Assembly: GCA_938020445.1 (NCBI GenBank)
Contig: CALIIC010000195.1
Location: 1-53,703, forward strand
DNA from: an uncultured Flavobacteriaceae bacterium
GTDB taxonomy: Bacteria; Bacteroidota; Bacteroidia; Flavobacteriales; Flavobacteriaceae
DNA: 53,703 nt
Direction: 5' to 3'
This document shows, piece by piece, positions 41,525-50,642 of this stretch. Below the pieces are notes generated by a model. The model was not told the DNA's origin. It saw only the letters and a list, made by a program, of their open reading frames with translations, and searched no databases. Position numbers and translations under genes: made by a program. Position 1 is the stretch's first letter; every line of letters begins with the position of its first letter.

Positions 41525-41761
41525 TTATAAAGAAAATAGCTGTGCGGTCCTTGGTTTAAGGGTGTCAATAGCCCTCAACTTCTTTTTTTTGTTAGGGTTG
41601 CTCGGTACGCTATCTTTCTTCTGGCGTATCTTTTGGAGATTCCGGTCTTCGTTCCGATGTGGTGAAGTTTTAGGTGTTTCTTCCTTAGAGCGATCCGTCA
41701 TTGGGTTACAACTACAGAGAAATAAAAGGAAGAAGTAAAGTAGAATTTGGGGGAAACGCAT
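41525..41761 (-). CDS. Small putative lipoprotein
   Basis: The 78-residue frame begins MRFPQILLYFFLLFLCSCNP, a good lipoprotein signal with C18. A strongly basic, lysine- and proline-rich tail follows. It lies 20 bases downstream of the Kdo transferase gene on the same strand. Low complexity and small size leave doubt, but the lipobox is convincing. An overlapping frame on the other strand (41487-41738) has no features. Confidence 0.5.
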   Translation of the reverse strand: MRFPQILLYFFLLFLCSCNPMTDRSKEETPKTSPHRNEDRNLQKIRQKKDSVPSNPNKKKKLRAIDTLKPRTAQLFSL

Positions 41762-41781
41762 AGCATCATTTGTTCATTACA

Positions 41782-43014
41782 TCAAAGTAATGTACGTAGA
41801 TACTGCATGATTTGGATGCTTGCCCCTTTATTCTGTGCTATGTATTGGGCATTAATTTCACCTGTTTTTTGACAGAGTTCAGGGTTTTCCAATAACCTTT
41901 TCATAAGCTCACTAAAAGCAAATGTATCGGTAACCGGCAGAATGCCTTTTTTGGCAACAAGATCCTCAGCCTCCTTAAAACCCTTGTAATTTGGCCCGGT
42001 GATCACAGGAACTCCAAAAACGGCAGGTTCCATGGTATTGTGAAGCCCCGTTGCGAACCCTCCACCAACATATGCGAAGTCGGCATAACTATAAATTTTG
42101 GTCAATAAACCAATATGGTCAATGATCAGCACATCAAAATCTCCGGGGGTAGATGCCAACTTGGAGTACAAGACGGTTCGTTTGTTCAGCGCGCCGGTAA
42201 GGCCTAGGATTTTATCGGCTTTGATCGTATGCGGTGCAAAGACATAACAAAGTTGTTTTGGGGCATGATTGATATAATCCACCAAAATTGCCTCATCTTC
42301 GGGCCAAGTACTGCCGGCTACAAAACAAAGGCGTTCTTTTTTGAAAGTCTCCATAAAACCGAGCGTATTATCCCGTTCCAGGATTTCCGAAACCCGATCT
42401 AGGCGTGTATCGCCACTGACCGTCGTATTCGTATGTTGAATCGATTTCAATAGCGTTTGGGAACTTTCGTTTTGTACAAAAATATGGGTGAATGCGCTTA
42501 GTGCCTTGCGCATGAAACCACCATACCATTGAAAATAAATCTGATTGTTTTTAAAAAGGGCCGAAATTAAAACAGTAGGGATGCTCTTTTCTTTCAGCAT
42601 CTTGAGGTAATTGGGCCAAATCTCGTACTTAATAAAAAGGGCGAGGTCGGGGCGAACAATACTGAGAAAATGCGATACGTTTTTTTGTGTATCCATAGGA
42701 AGATAAGTCACTACATCGGCCATCGGTGTGTTCTTTTTCACTTCATATCCCGAGGGCGAAAAAAAAGTAACCAATATTTTATGAGCAGGGTATGCCTGTT
42801 TTAACTGTTCTATGATCGGCAGGCCTTGCTCAAACTCTCCCAAAGAAGCGGCATGTATCCAAATGGTTTTGTCAGATGGTGCCAGTTGCGTTTCCAGATG
42901 TTTTAGCGCTTGCTTTCGCCCAACGACAAATAATTTTATTTTGCCATTGAACGACGCGATGAGTTGAAGAAAGAACCAGGAAATGCGGACAACCAAGTCG
43001 TAGATGACATGCAC
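41782..43014 (-). CDS. waaA: 3-deoxy-D-manno-octulosonic acid (Kdo) transferase
   Basis: This 410-residue GT30 enzyme adds Kdo to lipid IVA in lipopolysaccharide assembly. Visible features are an N-terminal membrane anchor (about 5-22), the acceptor-side IWIHAASLGEFEQGLPII with the catalytic Glu, KYEIWPNYL, the donor side FVAGSTWPEDEAILVDY, FAPHTIK, and YVGGGFATGLHNTMEPAVFG for CMP-Kdo binding. It is divergent from the DegT aminotransferase gene by 92 bases, in a cell-envelope sugar cluster. Confidence 0.96.
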   Translation of the reverse strand: MHVIYDLVVRISWFFLQLIASFNGKIKLFVVGRKQALKHLETQLAPSDKTIWIHAASLGEFEQGLPIIEQLKQAYPAHKILVTFFSPSGYEVKKNTPMADVVTYLPMDTQKNVSHFLSIVRPDLALFIKYEIWPNYLKMLKEKSIPTVLISALFKNNQIYFQWYGGFMRKALSAFTHIFVQNESSQTLLKSIQHTNTTVSGDTRLDRVSEILERDNTLGFMETFKKERLCFVAGSTWPEDEAILVDYINHAPKQLCYVFAPHTIKADKILGLTGALNKRTVLYSKLASTPGDFDVLIIDHIGLLTKIYSYADFAYVGGGFATGLHNTMEPAVFGVPVITGPNYKGFKEAEDLVAKKGILPVTDTFAFSELMKRLLENPELCQKTGEINAQYIAQNKGASIQIMQYLRTLL

Positions 43015-43106
43015 AGTAGAATATTTTGGGGCTAAATTACATTTCTTTCGAGAGATTCATTGTCATCGGTTTCGTATTTTTGTGGGAAATCTTTTAAACA
43101 CATTAC

Positions 43107-44261
43107 ATGAAGAAAATCCAAATGGTGGACCTTGGAGGACAGTATCAAGGTATAAAAGAACAGGTAAATGCAACTATTTCTGCAATTATGGAGAGTGCTG
43201 CTTTTATCAATGGCCCGGAAGTACATGCGTTTCAGAAAGATTTAGAAACCTACCTAGGGGTAAAACATGTAATCCCATGCGCCAATGGTACCGATGCACT
43301 CCAAATAGCGATGATGGGGTTGGGACTGCAGCCAGGGGATGAGGTGATCACCGCCGATTTTACCTTTGCGGCAACGGTAGAAGTAATTGCATTGTTGCAA
43401 TTGACCCCGGTTTTGGTAGATGTAGATCCCCATACATTTAACATCGATGTCGATGCGATTGAAAAGGCAATTACACCTAAAACAAAGGCGATAGTACCTG
43501 TACACCTTTTTGGACAATGCGCTGATATGGACGCCATTCTTGCCTTGGCCGAAAAGCATAAACTGTATGTAATAGAAGACAATGCACAAGCGATTGGAGC
43601 CGATTATAGATCTGCAAATGGTAGCAAGCAAAAGGCAGGCACAATAGGCCATGTTGGGTCAACCTCGTTCTTTCCCTCAAAAAATTTAGGAGCCTACGGT
43701 GATGGCGGGGCCATATTTACGAATGATGATGATTTGGCGCACACCTTGCGCGGTATCGTAAATCATGGTATGTATCAAAGATACCATCATGATGTGGTAG
43801 GTGTAAACTCTCGTTTAGATTCGATACAAGCCGCCGTATTGCGTGCTAAATTGCCAAAATTGGATATGTATTGTGAAAAACGACGGGAAGCGGCGCGAAA
43901 ATATTCAGTAGCTTTTGCAGGACAGGCAAATATCGAGGTGCCGGTTACGGTAAACGGATGTGAAGGTATCTGTGAAAATTGCGATTGCCATGTTTTTCAT
44001 CAGTATACTTTAAAAATTACAAATGGCAAGCGCGACGCATTGGTAGAATACTTAAAAGAAAAAGACATTCCTTGTGGGGTGTATTACCCGATACCGTTGC
44101 ATCGCCAAAAAGCCTATTTGGATGAACGGTATGATGAGAAAGACTTTCCAGTTACGAATCAATTGGTACGGGAAGTAATTTCGCTTCCGATGCATACCGA
44201 GTTAGATGATGAGCAGATTGCCTACATTACCGAAGCGGTCATCGGTTTTATAAACGGGTAA
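43107..44261 (+). CDS. DegT/DnrJ/EryC1/StrS aminotransferase with cysteine-rich insertion
   Basis: This 384-residue PLP enzyme is of the sugar-aminotransferase family. Features are GQYQGIKEQV, PCANGTDALQIAMMGLGL, EDNAQAIGADY, the PLP-lysine K192 in STSFFPSKNLGAYGDGGA and VGVNSRLDSIQAAVLRAKL. Between residues 285 and 294 lies CEGICENCDC, a cluster of four cysteines directly before the conserved CHVFHQYTLK segment, which I do not expect in the standard family. Adjacent galE supports amino-sugar nucleotide or surface polysaccharide synthesis. Confidence 0.9.
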   Translation: MKKIQMVDLGGQYQGIKEQVNATISAIMESAAFINGPEVHAFQKDLETYLGVKHVIPCANGTDALQIAMMGLGLQPGDEVITADFTFAATVEVIALLQLTPVLVDVDPHTFNIDVDAIEKAITPKTKAIVPVHLFGQCADMDAILALAEKHKLYVIEDNAQAIGADYRSANGSKQKAGTIGHVGSTSFFPSKNLGAYGDGGAIFTNDDDLAHTLRGIVNHGMYQRYHHDVVGVNSRLDSIQAAVLRAKLPKLDMYCEKRREAARKYSVAFAGQANIEVPVTVNGCEGICENCDCHVFHQYTLKITNGKRDALVEYLKEKDIPCGVYYPIPLHRQKAYLDERYDEKDFPVTNQLVREVISLPMHTELDDEQIAYITEAVIGFING

Positions 44262-44316
44262 TGTACTTTTCGGAGTAGCTTTGTCCTTTTAAACACAACC
44301 TGCTAAAAAATAACAA

Positions 44317-45336
44317 ATGAAGATTCTTGTAACCGGAGGCTTGGGATTTATTGGGTCCCATACAGTGGTAGAATTACAGCACGAAGGCTTTGAAGTAGTT
44401 ATAATAGACGATTGCTCCAATGCAGATGTAAAGGTACTGGAAGGTATTAAGGCAATTACCGGCAAACAACCGGTATTTGAGAAAATCGATTTAAGGAATA
44501 AACCAATGGTGGAGGCTTTTTTTGTTCGCCATCAAGATATAGAAGGGGTGATTCATTTTGCGGCTTCCAAGGCTGTGGGAGAAAGCGTGGAAAAACCGTT
44601 GCTATATTACGAGAATAATTTAGGAACGCTGGTATATATACTTCAAGAACTATCAAAAAAAGAACGGGCCAGCTTTATCTTCAGTTCTTCCTGTACCGTA
44701 TATGGCCAGGCCGACGAGATGCCGATTACAGAGGATGCACCGGTAAAAGCTGCAGAATCACCCTACGGGAACACCAAGCAAATGGGGGAGGAGATTATAG
44801 CGGATACCTGCAAGGTTACCCAAGGCCTAAACGCAATTGCATTGCGTTATTTTAATCCGATGGGGGCCCACCCCAGTGTCGAAATAGGCGAGTTGCCAAT
44901 AGGGGTACCGCAAAATTTGGTTCCTTTTATTACCCAGACAGGGATGGGCATACGCGAACAATTGTCCGTTTTTGGAGATGATTACCCAACAGCCGATGGT
45001 ACCTGTATTCGAGATTATATTCATGTGGTAGATTTGGCGAAAGCCCATGTGGTGGCCTTACAGCGCCTATTGAATGCTAAAAATGAAGAGAATTACGAGG
45101 TCTTTAATGTGGGCACCGGTAAAGGAAGTTCGGTGTTGGAGGTCATTCAAAGTTTTGAACGTGTTTCGGGCGAAAAACTCAATTACAAAATAGTAGACCG
45201 TCGTGCCGGTGATATTGTATCGGCCTATGCAAATACCAAAAAGGCAAACGAGGTTTTAGGGTGGACGGCCAAGTCAACCTTAGATGAGGCTATGAAATCT
45301 GCCTGGGATTGGGAAAAAAAAGTGCGCAAGAGCTGA
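44317..45336 (+). CDS. galE: UDP-glucose 4-epimerase
   Basis: This 339-residue extended SDR interconverts UDP-glucose and UDP-galactose. The NAD motif GGLGFIGSH is at residues 7-15, HFAASKAVGESVEKPL is present, and the catalytic S124/S125 and Y150-x3-K154 lie in SPYGNTKQMGEEI. PFITQTGMGIREQLSVFGDDY then YIHVVDLAKAH and GTGKGSSVLEV follow, as in GalE. It lies 55 bases after the DegT gene and is likely co-transcribed. Confidence 0.96.
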   Translation: MKILVTGGLGFIGSHTVVELQHEGFEVVIIDDCSNADVKVLEGIKAITGKQPVFEKIDLRNKPMVEAFFVRHQDIEGVIHFAASKAVGESVEKPLLYYENNLGTLVYILQELSKKERASFIFSSSCTVYGQADEMPITEDAPVKAAESPYGNTKQMGEEIIADTCKVTQGLNAIALRYFNPMGAHPSVEIGELPIGVPQNLVPFITQTGMGIREQLSVFGDDYPTADGTCIRDYIHVVDLAKAHVVALQRLLNAKNEENYEVFNVGTGKGSSVLEVIQSFERVSGEKLNYKIVDRRAGDIVSAYANTKKANEVLGWTAKSTLDEAMKSAWDWEKKVRKS

Positions 45337-45363
45337 TATAATAATGATAGGCAATAAAGAGAT

Positions 45364-45391
45364 AAGGGGAAATATGTGTATATTTCCCCTT
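45364..45391 (+). terminator. Hairpin terminator after galE
   Basis: AAGGGGAAATAT and ATATTTCCCCTT form a perfect 12-bp stem with GTGT loop, followed by GTTAATTT. The T run is imperfect but the stem is very strong. Confidence 0.7.
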
Positions 45392-45414
45392 GTTAATTTA
45401 AGACCAATCCGAAC

Positions 45415-46689
45415 ATGAAACACGTACTAGTATGCCTCGTATTTTTAATAACGTTCCCTATTGCGGCACAAGATACCTACCTGCAGTGTGGCCGAATTTT
45501 TGACACTCAAACGGGTAAAATGATTTCCGAAAAGACCTTGGTCGTTTCGGGAAACAAGATTAAAAGTGTAGAGAACGGCTATGTAAATGGAACCGACGGG
45601 GATCAAGTTATCGATTTAAAGGATAAAGTTGTGTTACCAGGTTTTATTGATATGCATGTACATATTGAGTCAGAGTTTAATCCGCAAACCTATATCAAAC
45701 GCTTTACGAACAATGATATTGATGTCGCCTTACAGTCGACAGTGTATGCAAAACGTACGCTAATGGCAGGTTTTACGACGGTTCGGGATTTGGGAGGTTC
45801 TGGGGTAAATATTGCGTTGCGAAAAGCCATTAATAGAGGAACGGTCATCGGGCCTCGTATATATACAGCGGGCAAAGCATTGGCCACCACCGGGGGGCAT
45901 GCCGATCCAACCAATGGTATGAAAAGCGATTTAATGGGGGATCCAGGGCCTAAAGATGGAGTGGTGAATTCGGTGGACGATGCGAAAAAGGCCGTACGCC
46001 AGCGGTACAAAAATGGAGCGGATGTCATTAAGATAACAGCTACCGGGGGAGTGTTGAGTGTGGCAAAAAGCGGACACAATCCACAATTTACCCTAGAAGA
46101 AATAAAAGCGATTACGAGTACCGCTAAAAATTACGGGTTCACCGTTGCCGCACATGCCCATGGAGACGAAGGAATGCGATTAGCGGTACTTGGTGGTGTA
46201 AATACCATTGAACATGGGAGTTTTATGAGCGAGGAAACCATGGAACTGATGAAACAACACAAATGCTATCTTATACCAACAATAAGTGCTGGCAAACAAG
46301 TAGCAGAAAAGGCAAAACAACCGGGATTTTTCCCAGAAGTAGTGGCAAGAAAAGCATTGGAGATAGGTCCTATTCATCAAGAAACAATGGCCAAAGCCTA
46401 TAAAAAAGGTGTGCCTATGGGTTTTGGTACAGATGCAGGTGTTTTTCCACATGGTAAGAATGCCATTGAGTTTGGCTATCTCCTAGAAGCGGGCATCCCG
46501 ATCAAGGAGTCCCTGAAAGCTGCTACTATTACCAATGCAGAATTGTTGGATATGGGAGATTCCTTGGGACAGTTAAAAATGGGGTTTTTGGCAGACATTG
46601 TGGCGGTGAACGAGGATCCGACAAAAAATGTAAAGACCTTGGAGACGGTGGTTTTTGTTATGAAAGACGGGGTAGTTTATAAACAATAA
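45415..46689 (+). CDS. Exported amidohydrolase family protein
   Basis: This 424-residue protein has a signal peptide ending PIAAQ. Metal ligands are H81/H83 (DMHVHIE), carboxylated K206 (DVIKITATGG), H247 (VAAHAHG) and H267 (TIEHGSF), and the catalytic Asp is in GFGTDAGVFPHG. This arrangement is the binuclear imidazolonepropionase/Xaa-Pro dipeptidase-like branch common in Bacteroidota. The substrate cannot be stated. It appears to be monocistronic behind the galE terminator. Confidence 0.9.
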   Translation: MKHVLVCLVFLITFPIAAQDTYLQCGRIFDTQTGKMISEKTLVVSGNKIKSVENGYVNGTDGDQVIDLKDKVVLPGFIDMHVHIESEFNPQTYIKRFTNNDIDVALQSTVYAKRTLMAGFTTVRDLGGSGVNIALRKAINRGTVIGPRIYTAGKALATTGGHADPTNGMKSDLMGDPGPKDGVVNSVDDAKKAVRQRYKNGADVIKITATGGVLSVAKSGHNPQFTLEEIKAITSTAKNYGFTVAAHAHGDEGMRLAVLGGVNTIEHGSFMSEETMELMKQHKCYLIPTISAGKQVAEKAKQPGFFPEVVARKALEIGPIHQETMAKAYKKGVPMGFGTDAGVFPHGKNAIEFGYLLEAGIPIKESLKAATITNAELLDMGDSLGQLKMGFLADIVAVNEDPTKNVKTLETVVFVMKDGVVYKQ

Positions 46690-46797
46690 ACAGCAAAATT
46701 TCAAAGAAGTGTGTTTATCTGTTGGTAGCAACCATGCGATTTTCATTTTTTTTCTTCTATTAACAACTAAATAGGAAAGTTCCTACGTACATCTTGT

Positions 46798-47154
46798 ATG
46801 TTAAACGACGCCCCAAATAGTACCGTACTTCTTGAAAATGCCTTGAAAATAGGCCTCTATCAAAAACTAGTGGCCCAATTGGAAAAGGATTTTACCCTTG
46901 CAAATGTATCTGTAAACCTTGGTGTGGGTATGCTGCCCGAAGACCTCAATACAAGTTTACACGAAAAGATATACGTGCTGTTGATGGAACAATTTGCCGC
47001 TTACTTGAATCTCTTATACGTGGTAGATGTACCCGAAAGTGCTTTCAAAGAAATCAATGCGACCGATGTGGTCGAAGTGGCCGAGCATGTTTCGTTTTTG
47101 ATTCTTAAACGAGAGTTGCAAAAAGTCTGGTTGAAAGAAAAATACAGCGCCTGA
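46798..47154 (+). CDS. Conserved-looking cytoplasmic protein of unknown function
   Basis: The 118-residue product is mainly helical, with hydrophobic stretches YVLLMEQFAAYLNLLYVVDV and VAEHVSFLILKRELQKVW. It has no signal peptide or known motif. It converges with the barrel gene at 47157, leaving 2 bases between the stop codons. No family is recognised. Confidence 0.65.
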   Translation: MLNDAPNSTVLLENALKIGLYQKLVAQLEKDFTLANVSVNLGVGMLPEDLNTSLHEKIYVLLMEQFAAYLNLLYVVDVPESAFKEINATDVVEVAEHVSFLILKRELQKVWLKEKYSA

Positions 47155-47156
47155 AG

Positions 47157-47672
47157 CTAAAAATAAAAACGAATAAAAGGTGCCCAGGCATTGAGGTAAA
47201 TGCTATCCTCATTATCGTAAAGTACATTATATCGTATGCCAATAGTGCTAAAGCTATTGGTGTAGCCCACCCCTAAAAAAAGAGCGGGCGACCAGAAATT
47301 ATCTTCGAAAGCACCCAAGGTTTGGTTGACGCGCAATTGCTCAAATTCTCCCGAGAGCTGTAAAAAATCTATTGGATTGTAAAGGGTGATGAGGCTTCCT
47401 CCATAGGCGGTAAGTCGACTGTCGTTTACCTTCGAATAAATGACATTAAGGCCAACTCCTGCGGCAAACTGTTGCGAGGCTTGGTATATGGCACTGGGGG
47501 CTATAGAGCCATTGAAACCTGCGCTGTTGAAGCCTATACCAATACCACCTCCAAAGCGTACTCGCTCCCAAAACTGATTTTTAGCGCCTTGGTTTTGCGC
47601 AAGTAATGGAAAAGTTGAAATTAGCAAGACAACACAAAAAAACACTTTTTTGTAGGGCGGTGGTCGAAACAT
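47157..47672 (-). CDS. Small outer-membrane beta-barrel protein
   Basis: This 171-residue product has a signal peptide ending LLAQN and eight amphipathic strands, with FGGGIGIGFNSAGFNGSI, AAGVGLNVIYSKV and a terminal PFIRFYF (C-terminal Phe). Genes of this type next to sucA have sometimes been given names copied from the neighbouring enzyme; the sequence itself shows only a barrel. It is divergent from sucA. Confidence 0.75.
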   Translation of the reverse strand: MFRPPPYKKVFFCVVLLISTFPLLAQNQGAKNQFWERVRFGGGIGIGFNSAGFNGSIAPSAIYQASQQFAAGVGLNVIYSKVNDSRLTAYGGSLITLYNPIDFLQLSGEFEQLRVNQTLGAFEDNFWSPALFLGVGYTNSFSTIGIRYNVLYDNEDSIYLNAWAPFIRFYF

Positions 47673-47836
47673 CTTTTAGTATCTTTACATAAGCAATAAT
47701 ACCCTCTAAGATACCCCTATAATTGGGAAATAGTGTATTTTTGTTAAAATATTCTTGGGGAACCCCTGCCTAAGATACTGCTAGTCGAAAGGCTATTTTT
47801 AAAAGCGGGAAGAACTAAAATAAGCGCACTCTTTGC

Positions 47837-50623
47837 ATGGACAAATATTCCTTTTTAAATGCCGCACATACTTCGTTCTTTGCGGAGACGTATGATAAAT
47901 ATTTAACAAATCCCGATAGTGTAGAGCCTAGTTGGCGTGCCTTTTTTCAAGGATTTGATTTTGGTACCGAAAGCGCGCTGGACGAGTTGGAGGTATATAG
48001 TGAAAATGGAACCGTACCGGTCGGCACAGGGCAGGTTCCACAGTCGCTCCAAAAAGAATTTCAGGTGATTCGATTGATCGATGGGTACCGAAGTAGAGGT
48101 CACTTGTTCACAGAAACGAATCCGGTACGGGATCGAAGAAAGTATACTCCAAGTCTAGATATCGAAAATTTTGGACTGTCAGAGAGTGATATGGATAGCA
48201 CTTTCAGTGCAGGTGAAATCATTGGTATCGGAACCAGCACCTTGAGGGACATTATCAGTCATTTGAAACGTATTTACTGTGATTCGATCGGTGTAGAGTA
48301 TATGTATATTCGAAAGCCCGAGCGCGTTCAGTGGATCCAAGATTGGCTCAATGTAAACGACAACCATCCCAACTTCGATGCCGAACGAAAAAAACATTTG
48401 CTCAAAAAACTGAACCAAGCAGTTTCATTTGAGACCTTTTTACATACAAAATATGTGGGTCAAAAACGATTTTCCCTTGAGGGGAACGAATCGTTGATTC
48501 CTGCGTTGGACGCTATTGTAGAACGTGCGGCCGAGATGGGCGTGAAACAATTCGTGATGGGAATGGCACATCGTGGCCGGCTCAATGTACTCACGAATAT
48601 TTTTGGGAAAGCTGCCAAAGATATTTTTAGCGAGTTCGATGGGAAGGATTACGAACAAGAAATTTTTGATGGAGATGTGAAATACCATTTGGGTTGGACG
48701 AGCGATCGCATGTCAGACAATGGGAACAAAATTAAAATGAATATTGCGCCCAATCCCTCTCACTTAGAAACGGTCGGGGCGGTCGTTGAAGGAATTGCAA
48801 GGGCAAAACAAGATGCGCATTTCCCGGAAGATTTTTCACAAGTACTCCCGATTGTTGTGCATGGAGATGCCGCCATTGCGGGACAAGGATTGGTATATGA
48901 AGTGGTTCAAATGGCAACTTTAGACGGCTATAAAACCAATGGTACGATTCATATTGTCGTGAACAACCAAATAGGGTTTACTACAAATTACTTGGATGCA
49001 AGATCCTCTACCTATTGTACCGATGTAGGAAAGGTGACGCTAAGTCCGGTTTTACATGTAAATGCAGATGATCCGGAAGCGGTAGTGCATGCAGCACTCT
49101 TTGCTTTGGAATACCGTATGCGCTTTCATAGAGATGTATTTATCGATTTGTTGGGGTATAGAAAGTATGGCCATAATGAAGGAGATGAACCCAGGTTTAC
49201 CCAGCCAAAGTTGTACAAGGCCATCGCAAAACATAAAAACCCGAGAGATATTTATGCAGAAAAGCTGATCGCACAGGGGATTATTGATGAGCACTATGTA
49301 AAACAGCTCGAAGTCGAGTATAAAAGCTCATTGGAGGAAGAATTGGTAGATTCCCGAAAAGAGGATAAGACGATTATCACCCCTTTTATGGCCGATGAGT
49401 GGAAAGGGTTTGAAAATGTACGGGAGTGGGAAATGATGACGACGGTCGATACCACCTACGACAAGAAGAAATTAACCGCGATAGCCAAGGTCTTGACACA
49501 ATTGCCAGAAGATAAAAAGTTCTTGCGAAAAGTAGAGAAATTGGTTCGGGACCGCAATAAAATGTTCTTTGAGACCGACAAACTCGATTGGGCAATGGGT
49601 GAATTATTGGCCTATGGTTCCTTGTTGGAAGAGGGTTACGGGGTTCGTATGTCAGGACAGGATGTAGAACGCGGTACCTTCTCGCATCGTCATGCGGTGA
49701 TGAAGGTCGAAGAAAGTGAGGAAGAAGTATTGCTCTTAAATCATATCTCGAAAAAACAGGGGGCATTCCAGATTTATAATTCACTTTTATCGGAATACGG
49801 TGTTGTTGGCTTTGACTATGGGTATGCCATGGCGAGCCCGAATACATTAACTATTTGGGAAGCCCAGTTCGGGGATTTCAGCAACGGAGCCCAAATTATG
49901 ATCGATCAGTATATTTCTGCTGCCGAAGATAAATGGAAGTTACAAAACGGACTCGTTATGTTACTGCCACATGGGTATGAAGGACAGGGAGCGGAGCATT
50001 CTTCCGCTCGTATGGAGCGATACCTTCAATTGTGCGCCAGAGATAATATGTATATCGCAGACGTGAGTACTCCGGCGCAGATGTTTCATATACTGAGGCG
50101 CCAAATGAAGGCGAATTTCAGAAAGCCATTGATTATTTTCACCCCTAAAAGTTTGTTGCGCCATCCGAAGGCTGTCTCTACTGCAGAAGAATTCGCTACA
50201 GGAAGGTTTCAAGAGGTTATAGATGATTTAAGTGCCGACACCAAAAAAGTGAAAACATTGGTATTCTGTACCGGTAAATTCTACTACGATTTGCTGGCTG
50301 TCAAGGAAGAGCAAGGGCGACAAGATGTGGCCTTGGTTCGAATTGAGCAGTTGTTTCCAATGCCGGCGGATGAAATAAACAGTATTATTAAGAAGTATTC
50401 GAAAGCAGATGATGTGGTTTGGGCGCAAGAAGAACCTCGTAATATGGGAGCTTGGAGCCATATGATGATGCACTTCGAAGAGGCGCGTAACTTTAGGGTT
50501 GCCGCCAGAAGGTTTTATGCATCGCCTGCTGCCGGTAGTGCCGTTCGTTCCAAGAACCGTCACCAGCAGGTAATCGATTATGTTTTCGATGCGACCAAGG
50601 ACAATTCCAATAGAAAAAAATAA
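47837..50623 (+). CDS. sucA: 2-oxoglutarate dehydrogenase E1 component
   Basis: This 928-residue thiamine-diphosphate enzyme decarboxylates 2-oxoglutarate in the TCA cycle. Features are the N-terminal FFAETYDKYLTNPDSVEPSW, GMAHRGRLNVLTNIFGK, NPSHLETVGAVVEGIARAKQ, HGDAAIAGQGLVYEVVQM, NNQIGFTTN, GQDVERGTFSHRHAV, YGYAMASPNTLTIWEAQFGD and LLPHGYEGQGAEHSSARMER. Length matches E. coli SucA. sucB follows after 19 bases, so E1 and E2 are co-transcribed. The E3 lipoamide dehydrogenase is not in the window. Confidence 0.98.
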   Translation: MDKYSFLNAAHTSFFAETYDKYLTNPDSVEPSWRAFFQGFDFGTESALDELEVYSENGTVPVGTGQVPQSLQKEFQVIRLIDGYRSRGHLFTETNPVRDRRKYTPSLDIENFGLSESDMDSTFSAGEIIGIGTSTLRDIISHLKRIYCDSIGVEYMYIRKPERVQWIQDWLNVNDNHPNFDAERKKHLLKKLNQAVSFETFLHTKYVGQKRFSLEGNESLIPALDAIVERAAEMGVKQFVMGMAHRGRLNVLTNIFGKAAKDIFSEFDGKDYEQEIFDGDVKYHLGWTSDRMSDNGNKIKMNIAPNPSHLETVGAVVEGIARAKQDAHFPEDFSQVLPIVVHGDAAIAGQGLVYEVVQMATLDGYKTNGTIHIVVNNQIGFTTNYLDARSSTYCTDVGKVTLSPVLHVNADDPEAVVHAALFALEYRMRFHRDVFIDLLGYRKYGHNEGDEPRFTQPKLYKAIAKHKNPRDIYAEKLIAQGIIDEHYVKQLEVEYKSSLEEELVDSRKEDKTIITPFMADEWKGFENVREWEMMTTVDTTYDKKKLTAIAKVLTQLPEDKKFLRKVEKLVRDRNKMFFETDKLDWAMGELLAYGSLLEEGYGVRMSGQDVERGTFSHRHAVMKVEESEEEVLLLNHISKKQGAFQIYNSLLSEYGVVGFDYGYAMASPNTLTIWEAQFGDFSNGAQIMIDQYISAAEDKWKLQNGLVMLLPHGYEGQGAEHSSARMERYLQLCARDNMYIADVSTPAQMFHILRRQMKANFRKPLIIFTPKSLLRHPKAVSTAEEFATGRFQEVIDDLSADTKKVKTLVFCTGKFYYDLLAVKEEQGRQDVALVRIEQLFPMPADEINSIIKKYSKADDVVWAQEEPRNMGAWSHMMMHFEEARNFRVAARRFYASPAAGSAVRSKNRHQQVIDYVFDATKDNSNRKK

Positions 50624-50642
50624 CATATCAAAAGATAAACGA

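Noticed and set aside
41487..41738. 83-codon plus-strand frame
   Set aside because: It is antisense to the lipobox-bearing frame at 41525-41761, and its hydrophobic stretch mirrors the lysine-rich tail of that frame.
43075..43082. TATTTTTG as a promoter for the DegT gene
   Set aside because: It matches the -7 consensus, but the only TTG is 12 bases upstream, too close for the -33 box, and AT-rich matches are common by chance.
50228..50626. 132-codon minus-strand frame inside the 3' end of sucA
   Set aside because: It is antisense to highly conserved sucA sequence and has no domain.
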